A DNA stretch of 64,000 bases from Stieleria maiorica (GCF_008035925.1 NZ_CP036264.1:333774-397773), one strand, 5' to 3'; positions 25,573 to 34,763 are shown, numbered from the stretch's first letter. Notes: generated by a model not told the origin, from the letters alone. A program made the numbers and translations.

Positions 25573-26964
25573 TCAGTTGACGTCGGTCAGTTTGACTTCG
25601 GTTCGATAGCGTTTGCCGTCGCGATAGATGATCATCGGGACGACCGAACCGATCGGGGTCAGTCCGACTTGGGCGACCAAGTGATCGTCGTTGTCGACGT
25701 GGCTGCCGTTGAATTCGACGATGATGTCACCACGTTGCAGATTCGCCAGTGCCGCCGGCGAACCGCGGCGGACCCCTTTCACCTTCGCACCGCCGGTCGC
25801 GACCGCTTGCAGGGGGCCGAGATCGGAGACGGTGAAATCCGGTTCCAGCGTCACACCCAGATAACCACGACGCAGTCGTCCGTGACGGATCAGTTCGTCG
25901 GCGACCTGGACGGCCATGTTGATCGGGATGGCAAACCCGATGCCTTCGCTGCCGCCGCTGCTGCTGGCGATCGCGGTGTTCAGCCCGATCACTTCCCCAC
26001 GCAGATTCAGCAGGGGCCCGCCGCTGTTGCCGGGGTTGATCGCCGCGTCGGTTTGAAAGAAATCCTGCAGGTCGATCTTTTGATCCCCCAACGAGAGGTC
26101 GCGTCGCCCCTTGGCGCTCAGGATGCCGAAGGTGACCGAATGGCTTAAACCGAACGGGCTGCCGATGGCGATCGTGAAGTCACCGATATTGACCTGGTTG
26201 CTGTCGCCGGTTCGAGCCGGGGGAAGTCGCAAGTCGGGGACCTTCATGACGGCCACATCGGTGCTCTCGTCGGAGAGAATCCGAGAGGGGTGGTACTGAC
26301 GACCGTCGGCGCTGCGGAGCAAGATTTCCGCCGGTTGCGATCCCAGAATCACGTGTCGATTGGTCAACACCCACAATCCGTCGGCGGTGTCGATCACGAC
26401 ACCGCTGCCGGCTTCGTCGTACGATTCATATTGCCCGCCCTTGGTTTCCGACTTGTGGGCTTCGATATGGATGACACTCGGTTTGACAAGCTGAGAGACC
26501 TTGCGAACCAGATTGCCCAGTCGATCGAACGCGTCGAATTCATCGGCCAGTTCGCGAAACAACGCTTCACGTCGGGCTTGGATCGATTGAGCGGTGGGAA
26601 GCGTCCCGATGCTCGCCGACGAAATGCTGGACGACGAAACACTGGAAGTCGAAGGGTCCAGTGAGGGACGCAACGAACGAATCTGGCCGGGCGCGGTCAA
26701 CGCAGGTTTCGCAGTGCTATCGATCGACGCGGTCGCCGAAGCGCCTTGCGGCGACGCGTAACGACTCGGTCCGGAATAAGCCTGACTCGGTCCGGAATAA
26801 GCCTGACTCGGTCCGGAATAAGTCTGCTGGGCCGCGGCTCGCGGCATCATCGATTGCGTCGAACACATCCAGGCCAGCGCGGCGCCGGTCAGTGAGATCG
26901 CAAGTCGTCGAGAGTTGCGCACACGACATCGTGTGCGTCCGCTGGGTTGGGAGAGGTCGACCAT
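25573..26964 (-). CDS. HtrA/DegP-type serine protease with one PDZ domain
   Basis: The product has 463 residues. An N-terminal hydrophobic segment (about 21-45) serves as signal or anchor. A Ser/Tyr/Gln-rich linker follows, containing three in-frame copies of a seven-residue YSGPSQA-type unit. A chymotrypsin-fold protease comes next with the catalytic triad His204 (VLTNRHVILGS), Asp236 (STDVAVMKV) and Ser314 (NPGNSGGPLLN). A single PDZ domain occupies about 365-460 (RRGYLGVTLEPDF, GDIIVEFNGSHVDNDD). The family degrades misfolded envelope proteins in the periplasm. One PDZ rather than two makes it DegS-like in length, but the signal or anchor cannot be decided. It is convergent with the anti-sigma-like gene with 13 bases between stops. 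Confidence 0.9.
   Translation of the reverse strand: MVDLSQPSGRTRCRVRNSRRLAISLTGAALAWMCSTQSMMPRAAAQQTYSGPSQAYSGPSQAYSGPSRYASPQGASATASIDSTAKPALTAPGQIRSLRPSLDPSTSSVSSSSISSASIGTLPTAQSIQARREALFRELADEFDAFDRLGNLVRKVSQLVKPSVIHIEAHKSETKGGQYESYDEAGSGVVIDTADGLWVLTNRHVILGSQPAEILLRSADGRQYHPSRILSDESTDVAVMKVPDLRLPPARTGDSNQVNIGDFTIAIGSPFGLSHSVTFGILSAKGRRDLSLGDQKIDLQDFFQTDAAINPGNSGGPLLNLRGEVIGLNTAIASSSGGSEGIGFAIPINMAVQVADELIRHGRLRRGYLGVTLEPDFTVSDLGPLQAVATGGAKVKGVRRGSPAALANLQRGDIIVEFNGSHVDNDDHLVAQVGLTPIGSVVPMIIYRDGKRYRTEVKLTDVN
26764..26826. repeat. In-frame 21-bp tandem repeat, three copies, within the HtrA gene
   Basis: Units begin at 26764, 26785 and 26806 (actcggtccggaataagcct plus one base). On the coding strand they encode the heptad-long QAYSGPS-type repeats of the protease linker. 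The last unit differs by a single base. Slippage could lengthen or shorten the linker without breaking the frame. Confidence 0.8.
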
Positions 26965-27188
26965 CGGAAAAGCTTCAACAGGGAGAGGGAGGTTCGACGG
27001 GGAGGCGTCGCATTGTACGCATCGTCGTTTTGCGGCAAGGAACTTTTCGTCTGCCGCGTTCGCTATCCCTCGTCCGGCGAGAAGTCAGAATCGTCATCGC
27101 CGGCGCATCAAAAAACGGCCGAATGATTCGACGTCCGTCGAACCATCTCGGCCGCTGATGCGACTGACAATGGGCACAACCGTTACGG

Positions 27189-27596
27189 TCAAGCCGTGTC
27201 GGCTTGGTAGGAATCAAACACTCGATTCATCATCGCCGCCGGGTGTGACTTGCGTTTTTCGGTAATGCGGTGACAACCGATACATTCTCGCGCGTACGGC
27301 ACCGCCCGCAAACGCGTCAGCGGGATCGGTTTCTGGCAACTCTCACAATCTCCGTAGGTGCCTTCATCCAACCGCTCGATCGCCGCGTCGATCGCCGCCA
27401 GTTCTCGACTCTCGACCTCCAACAACTGGCTGTTCAGCTCGGCCTGGACCGTGTCGGCAACTGCGTCGAGCACGTCGCCGGTCTTGGAGGGTTTGCCCTG
27501 CAACAGATTCAGGTCGCCGATGGCAGACCGGATCAATGCGTCGCGTCGTTTCAGAAGGGTCGCTCGCAATTTCTCAATTGAGTCTTTTCTTGCCAT
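27189..27596 (-). CDS. DksA/TraR-family zinc-finger protein
   Basis: The 135-residue product has an N-terminal helical coiled-coil region and a C4 zinc finger formed by Cys84-x2-Cys87 (YGDCESCQKPIP) and Cys105-x2-Cys108 (YARECIGCHR). This is the DksA/TraR layout; these proteins bind the RNA polymerase secondary channel and modulate initiation, in some cases with ppGpp. The acidic DxxDA-type tip is present in altered form (GDVLDAVADT), so full DksA function is uncertain. AAGGTGA lies upstream of ATG 27596 as a good ribosome-binding site. Shorter DksA homologues are often ancillary regulators. It is divergent from the FHA-protein gene across a 435-base gap. Confidence 0.85.
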   Translation of the reverse strand: MARKDSIEKLRATLLKRRDALIRSAIGDLNLLQGKPSKTGDVLDAVADTVQAELNSQLLEVESRELAAIDAAIERLDEGTYGDCESCQKPIPLTRLRAVPYARECIGCHRITEKRKSHPAAMMNRVFDSYQADTA

Positions 27597-28031
27597 CAGA
27601 TCACCTTATTCCCTATGTATGCCTGTCAGTCGTACGGGCCCCGCCAGAGTTGAGTTCTGCAATTCGCCTACCAAACGAACCCACGCCGGCCACCGCAACG
27701 CTGAAATAGTAGGGAAAAAGTTCATAAAGTCACCCTTGAAAGCTACCGAATTTTCCCTTGTGGTCGAACAAGGGCGTTTGATCCTCCGTTTTTGCGGGTT
27801 TCGATCCATTTCCCCTGCTCCAAAACCGATCCGGAGACGAGACAGTTTGAATCGGGGTCACCATCCCCCCTTTAGTACCGCTGGACAGACCGTTGGTAGC
27901 CGAAACCGTGCAGATCGCGCCATTTTGCTTCACCCGGGCGACGGGTCTGTCCGAAACTCAGAAAACGGTCTTGTCTGTCGGCAACGACCCCATCCAGGCA
28001 ATTTTGCAAGCAAAGACGCAAGGAACGTGTT
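27597..28031. other. Divergent intergenic region between DksA-like and FHA genes
   Basis: 435 bases contain no convincing coding frame. The DksA ribosome-binding site (AAGGTGA) lies at its left edge. Both promoters should be here, but I see no motif strong enough to call. No tRNA-like or repeat structure is evident. Confidence 0.5.
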
Positions 28032-31000
28032 GTGACGAACGACCACAACGACGGCCAATCGAGCCCTCACGAACTGTCCCATCCGCACCCCGAGGTCAAA
28101 ACCGTGGCGTCGGCGGGACACCTGAGTGACGGCCAGTCCTCCCGGATCGCGGTCATTCCGCAGACGTTGAATGAGAGTTTGCCGCCGCATGGCAAACCAT
28201 CGTTGGACAGCCCGACCGGTGGGCGAATCGGAGATCGGTCGACCGCGACCGCAGCGTTGGAATTCCGCGTGATCCGCCCCGGTGCCCCCGTCCGCAGACT
28301 GCGGCTGACCGGCAACCGCTACACGTTCGGCAGCGGCGAAGGGTGTTCGATCCGATTGGATGATGAATCGCTCCGCCCGATGCACGCGGTGCTGCTGCGC
28401 GACGCACACCGCATTCTGATGCGTGCCTATTCGGTGCCGCTGGAATGCAATGGAAATCGCGTCACCGAATCGGAACTGCGCCTGGGCGATATCATTCGCA
28501 TGGGGCACTATCGGTTCGAGTTGCTGGCCGTACCGGAGACGGCTGCATCGTTTCCCCAGGCTTCACCGCGTTTGACATCCTCATCACGACACCCGGTGAC
28601 CGACGCGCGAGAGTCGTTCCTCCGCCAACGGTTGACCGACCTGAGCCAGCAATGGCACGCGCGACACGCCGAGTGCGAAGTCCGCGAGAGCCGTTGCGAT
28701 CAACGCGAATCGGAATTGCATGGCCGCGAGACGGAATTGTGGAGTCGCGCCGAATCCCTGCAACATCGCGAGAACCACCTGCTCGCCCAGGAAGCGGCGG
28801 TCCGTGAAATCCAAGCGACCTATGCGGCGACACAGGAAGAACTGAAATCGCTTCGTGTGCGGGAGAGCGAAGCCAGCGAGGCGCTCAAGGAAAAAGAGGC
28901 CGAGCTGCTAAAGAAAAGCGAACTGTTGCGCGAGCGCCAAGCGGAGCTCCAGCGCCGCCAGGCGGAATGGCAGCAGCGTGAAGAGCAATACGCCGAGCAC
29001 GCCGCCGAAGCACAACGAAAGCTGGAGCAAACCCAGCAACAGGCGCAATCGGCCAGTGACGCCGTCGGTCGGATGCGAGAAGAGTTCTCCACGCTCAGCG
29101 AGCAGCTGACCGAACTCCGCGAACGGCACAGCGAACTGCAGGCTCGCGAAAAACACGAACAGGAAGAACACGAGCGGCTGCGTGGGGAATTGGAATCGGC
29201 TCGCGATCAGGCGATCGATGCCGTCGCAGAGAGCGAGGCGAAGCGGGAAGCGACCGAAAGTGAACTCGGGCGAGTCTCGGCTGACCTGCAATCGACGCGT
29301 GAAGAATTGGCCCGCGTCCGAGAAGAGAGCCAGCAGTGTCAACAAGAGCTCAGCGAAAAGCTCCGCACGACCGGCCAGCAGCTTCAAGCGACGCGCGAAG
29401 AAGCCGAGCAGTCGCGTCGCGCCGCCGAGGAAGACCAGTCCTATCAGGAAAAACGGATCGGGGAACTGGAGGAACGACTGGCCAAGATCCAAGAGAACCG
29501 CGAAGACAGCGAACGAGCGACGGACGAGGAAATTGCCGAGCTGCACCGCAAGCAGGCTTCGGCCGATGGAGCCCGCGATGAAGCGGAGCAGGCCCGCGAT
29601 CAGGCCGAAACGGCTCGCCAAGCCGCCGAAGCCGCCCGCATCGATGCCGAAGCGGTTGCCGACGACCTCCGCCGTCAAATCACGCAACTGCAGGAGAGCG
29701 TCACCGAGGCCACCCAAGAAGCGTCGCAGCTGCGGATCGACCAAGAAGGGGCCAACGCTTCGATCCGGCAGTTGGAATTGTTGGTCGATCAGACGCAAAA
29801 CAACCAACACGCCCAACAAGATTCCTGGTCGCAAGAATCCGATCAGCTGCGACAGACGATCGAGGATTTGTCGATCCAGCTGGCCGCCGCCAACGTCGAA
29901 CTGGGCCAGTTGCAATCGGCCAACGAAGCACTCTCGCACGAATTGGCTCAAGCCTCTGACGGCGACCAGGATGCCGGCCAACCGGCGGCGATTGAATCCG
30001 AGCAGTTCCGAATCCTGGAACAGGAACTCGAGTCGGCGCGTCAGGAAATCGAACGGTTGCGCGAGACGCACGCCGAAACCGTTTCTCGAATGGAGTCCGA
30101 ACGCCAGGAAAGCGAGTCGGTCCTGCGTCAAGAAATCGAACAGCTGCGTGATGAAATCGCGTCGGCACAGCAAGCCGCCCAAGCCCGCATCGATGAAATC
30201 GTTCAGGACGGCGATTACCAAACGGCCGACAGCCCCAAGGGGACGACGGAGCAATTCGTCCAATCGGGCGACAACCGTTGGCGTTTGGAATCCGAGCAGT
30301 CGGTCGAACAAAGCAGCCATCTGTACGACGCCACCGAGCACGGCGAAGCGTTCACCGACGAGTCCGAATCTGAACCCGGCGATTGGTCGCAAACCCTTTC
30401 GCACCCCGACAGCGACGGCGATCCAGAGCAGTCCGGTTCCATGATGTCGGCAGCATCGTCCAAAGACGGCGGGCAAGAAGACGACGCGCAAATCGACCAG
30501 AGCGTGTCCTGGCACGATGAGCCGCCGGAGCAGGCCATTGATGACGCGATCGACGATATCGAACACAATGTCGAGCAAGCCATTTCCGATTACGATTCAC
30601 CGCGATCGGAATCCCCGTGGCCCGACTCCGAAGACGATCCGGTAGCCGACCCGGCCACATCCGCCGACGCGGAGCTGGGAACGGATCCGAACATCCAACG
30701 GGGCACCGATCTGGATCCAGAGCAAGCGGCCGACGAGATGGCTGCGGCGGAAGACGTGCAGCAAGTCGCAGTCGAGCCCGATTCGGAATCGCCACTGGAT
30801 TGGTCCGCCTACATGCCCGGCGGCGAAGTCGGCAGGTCCGACGAAGAAGTCAGCACGATCGGCGAAGTGGCGCAGGAAGACGCGACCGACGACGTGGATT
30901 CTCAAGATCTCGCTGCGTCGCGATCGGAAGATCACGAGCCGCAAGGCTGGGCGACCGAGGGGGAAACCGCCAGCGACGATCAACACTGCGAGGCGGAAGA

Positions 31001-32321
31001 GTACGAGTCGACGCTTCAGTGGAACGGCCCGTCCGAACCAGCGGCCGATCAACCGTTGGACACCGACGAACCGCTGAATCTTGAAGAGGACGCGGCAGAA
31101 AGATGGCACGAAGATCAGCACCCCGTCTCCGAAGGCCTCACGGCCGACACGTCAGAACCGGATGCTGACGCCTCTGACCCGGAAGCTGAAGTGTCTGACC
31201 CGGAAGCTGAAGTGTCTGACCCGGAAGCTGAAGTGTCTGACCCGCCCGCGGGCAGTCTGGCGGCCATGCTGATTCGCGACCTCGCCGGCGACGACGACGC
31301 CCCACAGGAGCCACTCGACCAACCGGTTTCTGCTGAACAATGGGCCGATAACCAACGGGCCGATGACCAGGCCGGCGACGAACAATCGCTCGTCGAACAG
31401 TTCGATGAGGAGCTGCCCCATGACCAACAGGGCGACGACTCGGCCGCTGCGTCAGCCGAGGACGTGGGCGAAGATGGACATCAGGCGACCTTCGTGATGG
31501 ACAGCGAAATCGAATTCTCCGGAGACGATTCCGGCCAGGAATTCGAGGCCTGGAATTTCGCGTCGCCGGACCACAACGAAGCGTCAGCAACCGACGTGGC
31601 CGACCACGAGCAAGACGACTTCGTCAGCGATCATGCTGATGACGATGGTGTGTCTGCCGATGCGTCCGAACAAGACATCGTTTCACAAACCGCTCTGGTG
31701 GCCGGAAACGACACCGTGGTCGCCGCCGACGACGCGCCCGAAGACGACTCGATCGAAGCTTACATGAGCCGGTTGTTGCAGCGCGTCCAGGGCGACGGAT
31801 CGTCAAAACAAGCCTCGGCCCCCGCGACGCCAAGCGTACCGGTCGGCGAAATCGACCCGAAGGATTCGGTCGCCGTCGACAGCGACAGTGTCGACTTGGA
31901 ACAGGACGAACCGTCACCGCCCGAACCGACGATCGCCGACTCGGTCCCGCTGGTGCCGCGATCCCAAGCACCCGAATTGTCGCGAAATCTGTCGGCGATG
32001 CGTGAACTGGCCAACCAATCGGCGCGCAACGCGGTCGCACGCAGCATCCGTCTCCAGGCCCGTGACACCCAAATGAAAGCCGCTTTCAAATTGGGACTGG
32101 CCCTCGGCTTTGCCACCATGGGGATCGCCGCGTTCATCTTCGTCACCTGGTCGGCGACTATCAAATTCGGTTTGGTGGGCGCGTTCCTGGTCCTCGCCGG
32201 CGTGTTCGGACAAGAGGGCTACGTGTTGCTTCGCGATGCCCGACGCCGGATGGCGCTGGCCGAAGAGCAAGCGGCCGAAGAGGACGAGGACGATCTGGCC
32301 GACGAAGACGTCGCAAATTAG
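28032..32321 (+). CDS. Giant FHA-domain/coiled-coil/acidic membrane protein
   Basis: The product has 1429 residues from GTG 28032. An FHA domain lies at about 75-165 (NRYTFGSGEGCSIRLDDES, LRPMHAVLLRDAH, LECNGNRVTESELRLGD), a phosphothreonine-binding fold. A very long Glu/Gln/Arg-rich heptad-type coiled coil spans about 190-735. A strongly acidic, low-complexity region covers about 745-1320 and includes three identical seven-residue DPEAEVS units. Near the C terminus two hydrophobic segments (about 1350-1370 and 1373-1392: LGLALGFATMGIAAFIFVTW) anchor it in the membrane, and it ends in an acidic tail. The combination suggests a membrane-tethered scaffold that recognises Ser/Thr-kinase-phosphorylated partners. 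No enzymatic domain is seen. Confidence 0.85.
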   Translation: MTNDHNDGQSSPHELSHPHPEVKTVASAGHLSDGQSSRIAVIPQTLNESLPPHGKPSLDSPTGGRIGDRSTATAALEFRVIRPGAPVRRLRLTGNRYTFGSGEGCSIRLDDESLRPMHAVLLRDAHRILMRAYSVPLECNGNRVTESELRLGDIIRMGHYRFELLAVPETAASFPQASPRLTSSSRHPVTDARESFLRQRLTDLSQQWHARHAECEVRESRCDQRESELHGRETELWSRAESLQHRENHLLAQEAAVREIQATYAATQEELKSLRVRESEASEALKEKEAELLKKSELLRERQAELQRRQAEWQQREEQYAEHAAEAQRKLEQTQQQAQSASDAVGRMREEFSTLSEQLTELRERHSELQAREKHEQEEHERLRGELESARDQAIDAVAESEAKREATESELGRVSADLQSTREELARVREESQQCQQELSEKLRTTGQQLQATREEAEQSRRAAEEDQSYQEKRIGELEERLAKIQENREDSERATDEEIAELHRKQASADGARDEAEQARDQAETARQAAEAARIDAEAVADDLRRQITQLQESVTEATQEASQLRIDQEGANASIRQLELLVDQTQNNQHAQQDSWSQESDQLRQTIEDLSIQLAAANVELGQLQSANEALSHELAQASDGDQDAGQPAAIESEQFRILEQELESARQEIERLRETHAETVSRMESERQESESVLRQEIEQLRDEIASAQQAAQARIDEIVQDGDYQTADSPKGTTEQFVQSGDNRWRLESEQSVEQSSHLYDATEHGEAFTDESESEPGDWSQTLSHPDSDGDPEQSGSMMSAASSKDGGQEDDAQIDQSVSWHDEPPEQAIDDAIDDIEHNVEQAISDYDSPRSESPWPDSEDDPVADPATSADAELGTDPNIQRGTDLDPEQAADEMAAAEDVQQVAVEPDSESPLDWSAYMPGGEVGRSDEEVSTIGEVAQEDATDDVDSQDLAASRSEDHEPQGWATEGETASDDQHCEAEEYESTLQWNGPSEPAADQPLDTDEPLNLEEDAAERWHEDQHPVSEGLTADTSEPDADASDPEAEVSDPEAEVSDPEAEVSDPPAGSLAAMLIRDLAGDDDAPQEPLDQPVSAEQWADNQRADDQAGDEQSLVEQFDEELPHDQQGDDSAAASAEDVGEDGHQATFVMDSEIEFSGDDSGQEFEAWNFASPDHNEASATDVADHEQDDFVSDHADDDGVSADASEQDIVSQTALVAGNDTVVAADDAPEDDSIEAYMSRLLQRVQGDGSSKQASAPATPSVPVGEIDPKDSVAVDSDSVDLEQDEPSPPEPTIADSVPLVPRSQAPELSRNLSAMRELANQSARNAVARSIRLQARDTQMKAAFKLGLALGFATMGIAAFIFVTWSATIKFGLVGAFLVLAGVFGQEGYVLLRDARRRMALAEEQAAEEDEDDLADEDVAN
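31176..31238 (+). repeat. In-frame 21-bp tandem repeat, three identical copies, within the FHA gene
   Basis: Three perfect units start at 31176, 31197 and 31218 (gacccggaagctgaagtgtc plus t), encoding DPEAEVS three times. A diverged unit precedes them. Perfect identity implies recent duplication by slippage. Confidence 0.85.
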
Positions 32322-32339
32322 TGCCTCCCAAGGACGACA

Positions 32340-32443
32340 GCCCTTCCGGGCCGTCGCACGCATCTTTTCTAAACGTACGATGGCCCTTCCGGGCCGTCGC
32401 ACGTGGGGCTCCGCACGACGACCTAGAAAGGACGTCGTACAAC
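32340..32443. repeat. Intergenic repeat: two copies of gcccttccgggccgtcgcac plus GAAAGGACGTCGTACAAC
   Basis: The unit gcccttccgggccgtcgcac (plus g) occurs at 32340-32360 and 32383-32403. Each contains the self-complementary GGCCC-TTCC-GGGCC (the first without its leading G). The element ends in the 18-base string shared with 21671-21688. It begins 18 bases after the FHA stop and could act as an mRNA 3' hairpin or REP-like element. Confidence 0.7.
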
Positions 32444-32560
32444 AATCCGCGAACGCCTCACCGACGCTTTCGCGCGTCGCTCGGGCGGGTACACTGATCG
32501 AAGCGAATCGAAGGATTCGTCGTCGTCAGGTCTTCCCTCCATGCAACAGCCTTTCGCACC

Positions 32561-33967
32561 ATGTCGCTTCTGATCCAAAACGGCACGATCATCACGCCCG
32601 ATCAGCGCTTTGTCGCTGACATCTTGGTCACGGGGGAAACGATTGACCGCATCGCCCCGCGGATCGATCCGGCCGAGGCCGGGGATGTCGAACTGATTGA
32701 CGCCAACGGCAAGTACGTGTTTCCGGGATTCATTGATCCCCACGTGCACATCTATTTGCCGTTCATGGGAACCTATGCCAAGGACACCTATGATTCCGGC
32801 AGCCGCGCCGCCCTGGTCGGCGGCACGACGACGCTGATCGAAATGTGTTGTCCGGCACGTGAGGACGACCCTTGGGAGGCGTATCAGTTGTGGAAGAGCA
32901 AGGCCGAAGGGATTTCGGCGTGTGATTATTCGTTCCACATGGGCGTCACTCGGTTCGACGAAAGCACGGCGCCGCTGTTGCGCCGGATCGTTGACGATGG
33001 CATCACGTCGTTCAAGGTGTTCTTGGCCTACAAGGGCGCCTTCGGTGTCAACGACGAAGAACTCTATCAAACGTGTCGCTTGGCAAGGGAACTGGGCGTC
33101 GTGGTCACGGCCCATTGCGAAAACGCCGACTTGGTCGCCCAGCTTCAGTCTGCCCTGGTCGCCGCCGGCAAGGTCGGTCCGGAATTCCACGAACCGTCGC
33201 GGCCGGTCTCGGTCGAAGCCGAGGGCGTGCATCACTTTTGTACGTTCTTGAAAATGACCGGTGCGTCCGGGTACATCGTCCACACCTCCTGCCGGGACGC
33301 CGTCGAAGCCGCGTTAAAGTTTCAAACACAGGGCGTCGACGTCGCCATCGAAACGGTGATTCCCTACCTGGTGCTGGACAAAACCTACGCCGAACGACCG
33401 GACTTTGAAGGCGCCAAGTATGTGATGAGCCCACCGATTCGCGATCGCGATCACCAGGCCTATCTGTGGAACGCGCTGCGGGCCGGATTGATTTCGACGG
33501 TGGCAACCGACCACGCGCCGTTCGACTTTGCCGGCCAAAAAGAGATGGGCAAGCCGCCCGAATCCGACTTCACCAAGATCCCCAACGGTATCCCGTCGGT
33601 CGAACATCGTCCCACGCTGTTGTACACCCATGGCGTCGCGTCCGGCCGCATCGACCTGCACCGCTTTGTCGAACTTCTGTCCACCGCCGCGGCAAAGCAG
33701 TTCGGGATGTTCCCGCGCAAAGGCAGTATCCAACCGGGGTGCGACGCCGACTTGGTGATTTGGGATCCCGAGTATCGCGGCACGATCTCGGCGGCGACTC
33801 ATACGATGGACACCGACTACGACGGATTCGAAGGCTTTGAAATCGTCGGCCGCCCCGAAGTGGTCACCTGTCGCGGCCAAGTCTCGGTCCGCGAGGGCCG
33901 CTTCGTCGGCACCCTCGGCCACGGCCGACAGGTCACCCGACATCTTCGATCACAAACTCAGCCGTAG
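32561..33967 (+). CDS. hydA: D-hydantoinase/dihydropyrimidinase
   Basis: The 468-residue product belongs to the cyclic amidohydrolase family, which opens dihydropyrimidine or 5-substituted hydantoin rings. The binuclear metal site is complete: His61 and His63 (FIDPHVHIYLPFMG), the carbamylated Lys152 (SFKVFLAYKG), His185 (VTAHCEN), His241 (IVHTSC) and Asp317 (VATDHAPF). The length fits D-hydantoinase/dihydropyrimidinase (about 460-480). It is cytosolic. The last residues (LRSQTQP) and the stop codon are encoded inside a dispersed repeat that starts at 33944, so the C-terminal tail is not ancestral. No carbamoylase or transporter gene lies nearby, so the substrate (reductive pyrimidine catabolism or hydantoins) is open. 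Confidence 0.92.
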   Translation: MSLLIQNGTIITPDQRFVADILVTGETIDRIAPRIDPAEAGDVELIDANGKYVFPGFIDPHVHIYLPFMGTYAKDTYDSGSRAALVGGTTTLIEMCCPAREDDPWEAYQLWKSKAEGISACDYSFHMGVTRFDESTAPLLRRIVDDGITSFKVFLAYKGAFGVNDEELYQTCRLARELGVVVTAHCENADLVAQLQSALVAAGKVGPEFHEPSRPVSVEAEGVHHFCTFLKMTGASGYIVHTSCRDAVEAALKFQTQGVDVAIETVIPYLVLDKTYAERPDFEGAKYVMSPPIRDRDHQAYLWNALRAGLISTVATDHAPFDFAGQKEMGKPPESDFTKIPNGIPSVEHRPTLLYTHGVASGRIDLHRFVELLSTAAAKQFGMFPRKGSIQPGCDADLVIWDPEYRGTISAATHTMDTDYDGFEGFEIVGRPEVVTCRGQVSVREGRFVGTLGHGRQVTRHLRSQTQP

Positions 33968-34070
33968 GCGCTAGCCTCGGGCCTTACAAGAGCCTCGGGC
34001 CTTACAAGAGCCTCGGGCCTTACGCGTCTCGAAGGGCAATCCAAGGCCCGCGGCTAGCGCCGTCGGCTCA
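33944..34070. repeat. Dispersed inverted-repeat element carrying the 3' ends of two convergent genes (copy 1)
   Basis: The left part cttcgatcacaaac..AGCCGTAGGCGCTAGCC continues to cgggccttac. The right part ccaaggcccgcggctagcgc continues to cgtcggctca and is its near-complement, so the element folds back on itself. Between them aagagcctcgggccttac is repeated twice. A second element of the same build lies at 54102-54242. The stop codons of the hydantoinase (33965-33967) and of the minus-strand membrane protein (33971-33973) both lie in the left arm. Confidence 0.8.
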
Positions 34071-34651
34071 CTAAGCCCGTGCCATTCACCCCCGTCCCTT
34101 TTGTGCTTCTGATCGGGATGCGACTGAAGGAATTGGTCAAGCTGCTCGGCGACCGCTTCGGTGCGTTTGCGATCCCTTGAACGGCCGACCAGCAACCGCA
34201 CACGCTCTCCGGCGACATCCAGGCGGATGAAGTAGGTCGTTCGTACCGGACCGTCGGGGCTGCCGTTTCGCGTGTTTCGCCAGTCCACGCTATCGATTCG
34301 GACCGCCCGAACGTCCTCGACCGCGATGTGGGAGACTTTCGGGTTCCACAACCGGAACACCCAGCGATCGCTGCGGATCAGATCTGGTGAATCGTACCGC
34401 CCGACAAGGTCCTGGCGTTCGTAGGACAGCGACACTACCACGGCGATACAGACGAAGGGCACGCCAAACTCGATGGCGATCTTTTCCCGCTCCGCTCTCG
34501 ACCACGTTCCCCGCCGCGTCCGGTGGACCGCGATCACGATCATCAACACCAGCCCTGCGACGATCAACAACGCGCTGAATGGCGCGTTGGAATAGGAGTA
34601 CGTGATCCCCTCGGCCGATTGGCTGTATTGTTCAAGTCTCAACATGCCCAT
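33971..34651 (-). CDS. Small two-TM membrane protein with repeat-derived C terminus
   Basis: The product has about 226 residues from ATG 34651 (MGMLRLEQYSQSAEGITYSY). Two TM segments are visible at about 26-43 (FSALLIVAGLVLMIVIAV) and 60-78 (IEFGVPFVCIAVVVSLSY). The region after it (about 95-175), with FRLWNPKVSHIAVEDVRAVR and TTYFIRLDVAGERVRLLVGR, looks like a membrane-associated PH-like beta domain. No function is assigned. The last ~33 residues, SEPTALAAGLGLPFETRKAR followed by GSCKARGSCKARG, are translated from the repeat element at 33944-34070. The same peptide pattern is encoded by the other copy at 54 kb, so this tail was acquired by repeat insertion. A longer start lies in low-complexity sequence and is rejected. 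Confidence 0.65.
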   Translation of the reverse strand: MGMLRLEQYSQSAEGITYSYSNAPFSALLIVAGLVLMIVIAVHRTRRGTWSRAEREKIAIEFGVPFVCIAVVVSLSYERQDLVGRYDSPDLIRSDRWVFRLWNPKVSHIAVEDVRAVRIDSVDWRNTRNGSPDGPVRTTYFIRLDVAGERVRLLVGRSRDRKRTEAVAEQLDQFLQSHPDQKHKRDGGEWHGLSEPTALAAGLGLPFETRKARGSCKARGSCKARG

Positions 34652-34725
34652 CTCGATCGTTTTGCCCCCATTATTCTGCCCCCCATCATTCTGCCTTCTT
34701 CCTTCCACGCCTAAGATCTGCACAG

Positions 34726-34753
34726 GCCGTCACGCTTCCCGCTGGCATTTTTT
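34726..34753. repeat. Degenerate copy of the TCACGCGTCCCGCTGGCAT repeat
   Basis: The sequence gccgtcacgcttcccgctgg continues to cattttt and matches the repeat core at 7271-7356 with one change. It sits in the gap between the small membrane gene and the SWIM gene. Confidence 0.55.
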
Positions 34754-34763
34754 GCTCATCTCC

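Noticed and set aside
28908..30578. 556-codon minus-strand frame over the FHA gene
   Set aside because: Leu/Phe-rich repetition is the reverse translation of a Glu/Gln coiled coil.
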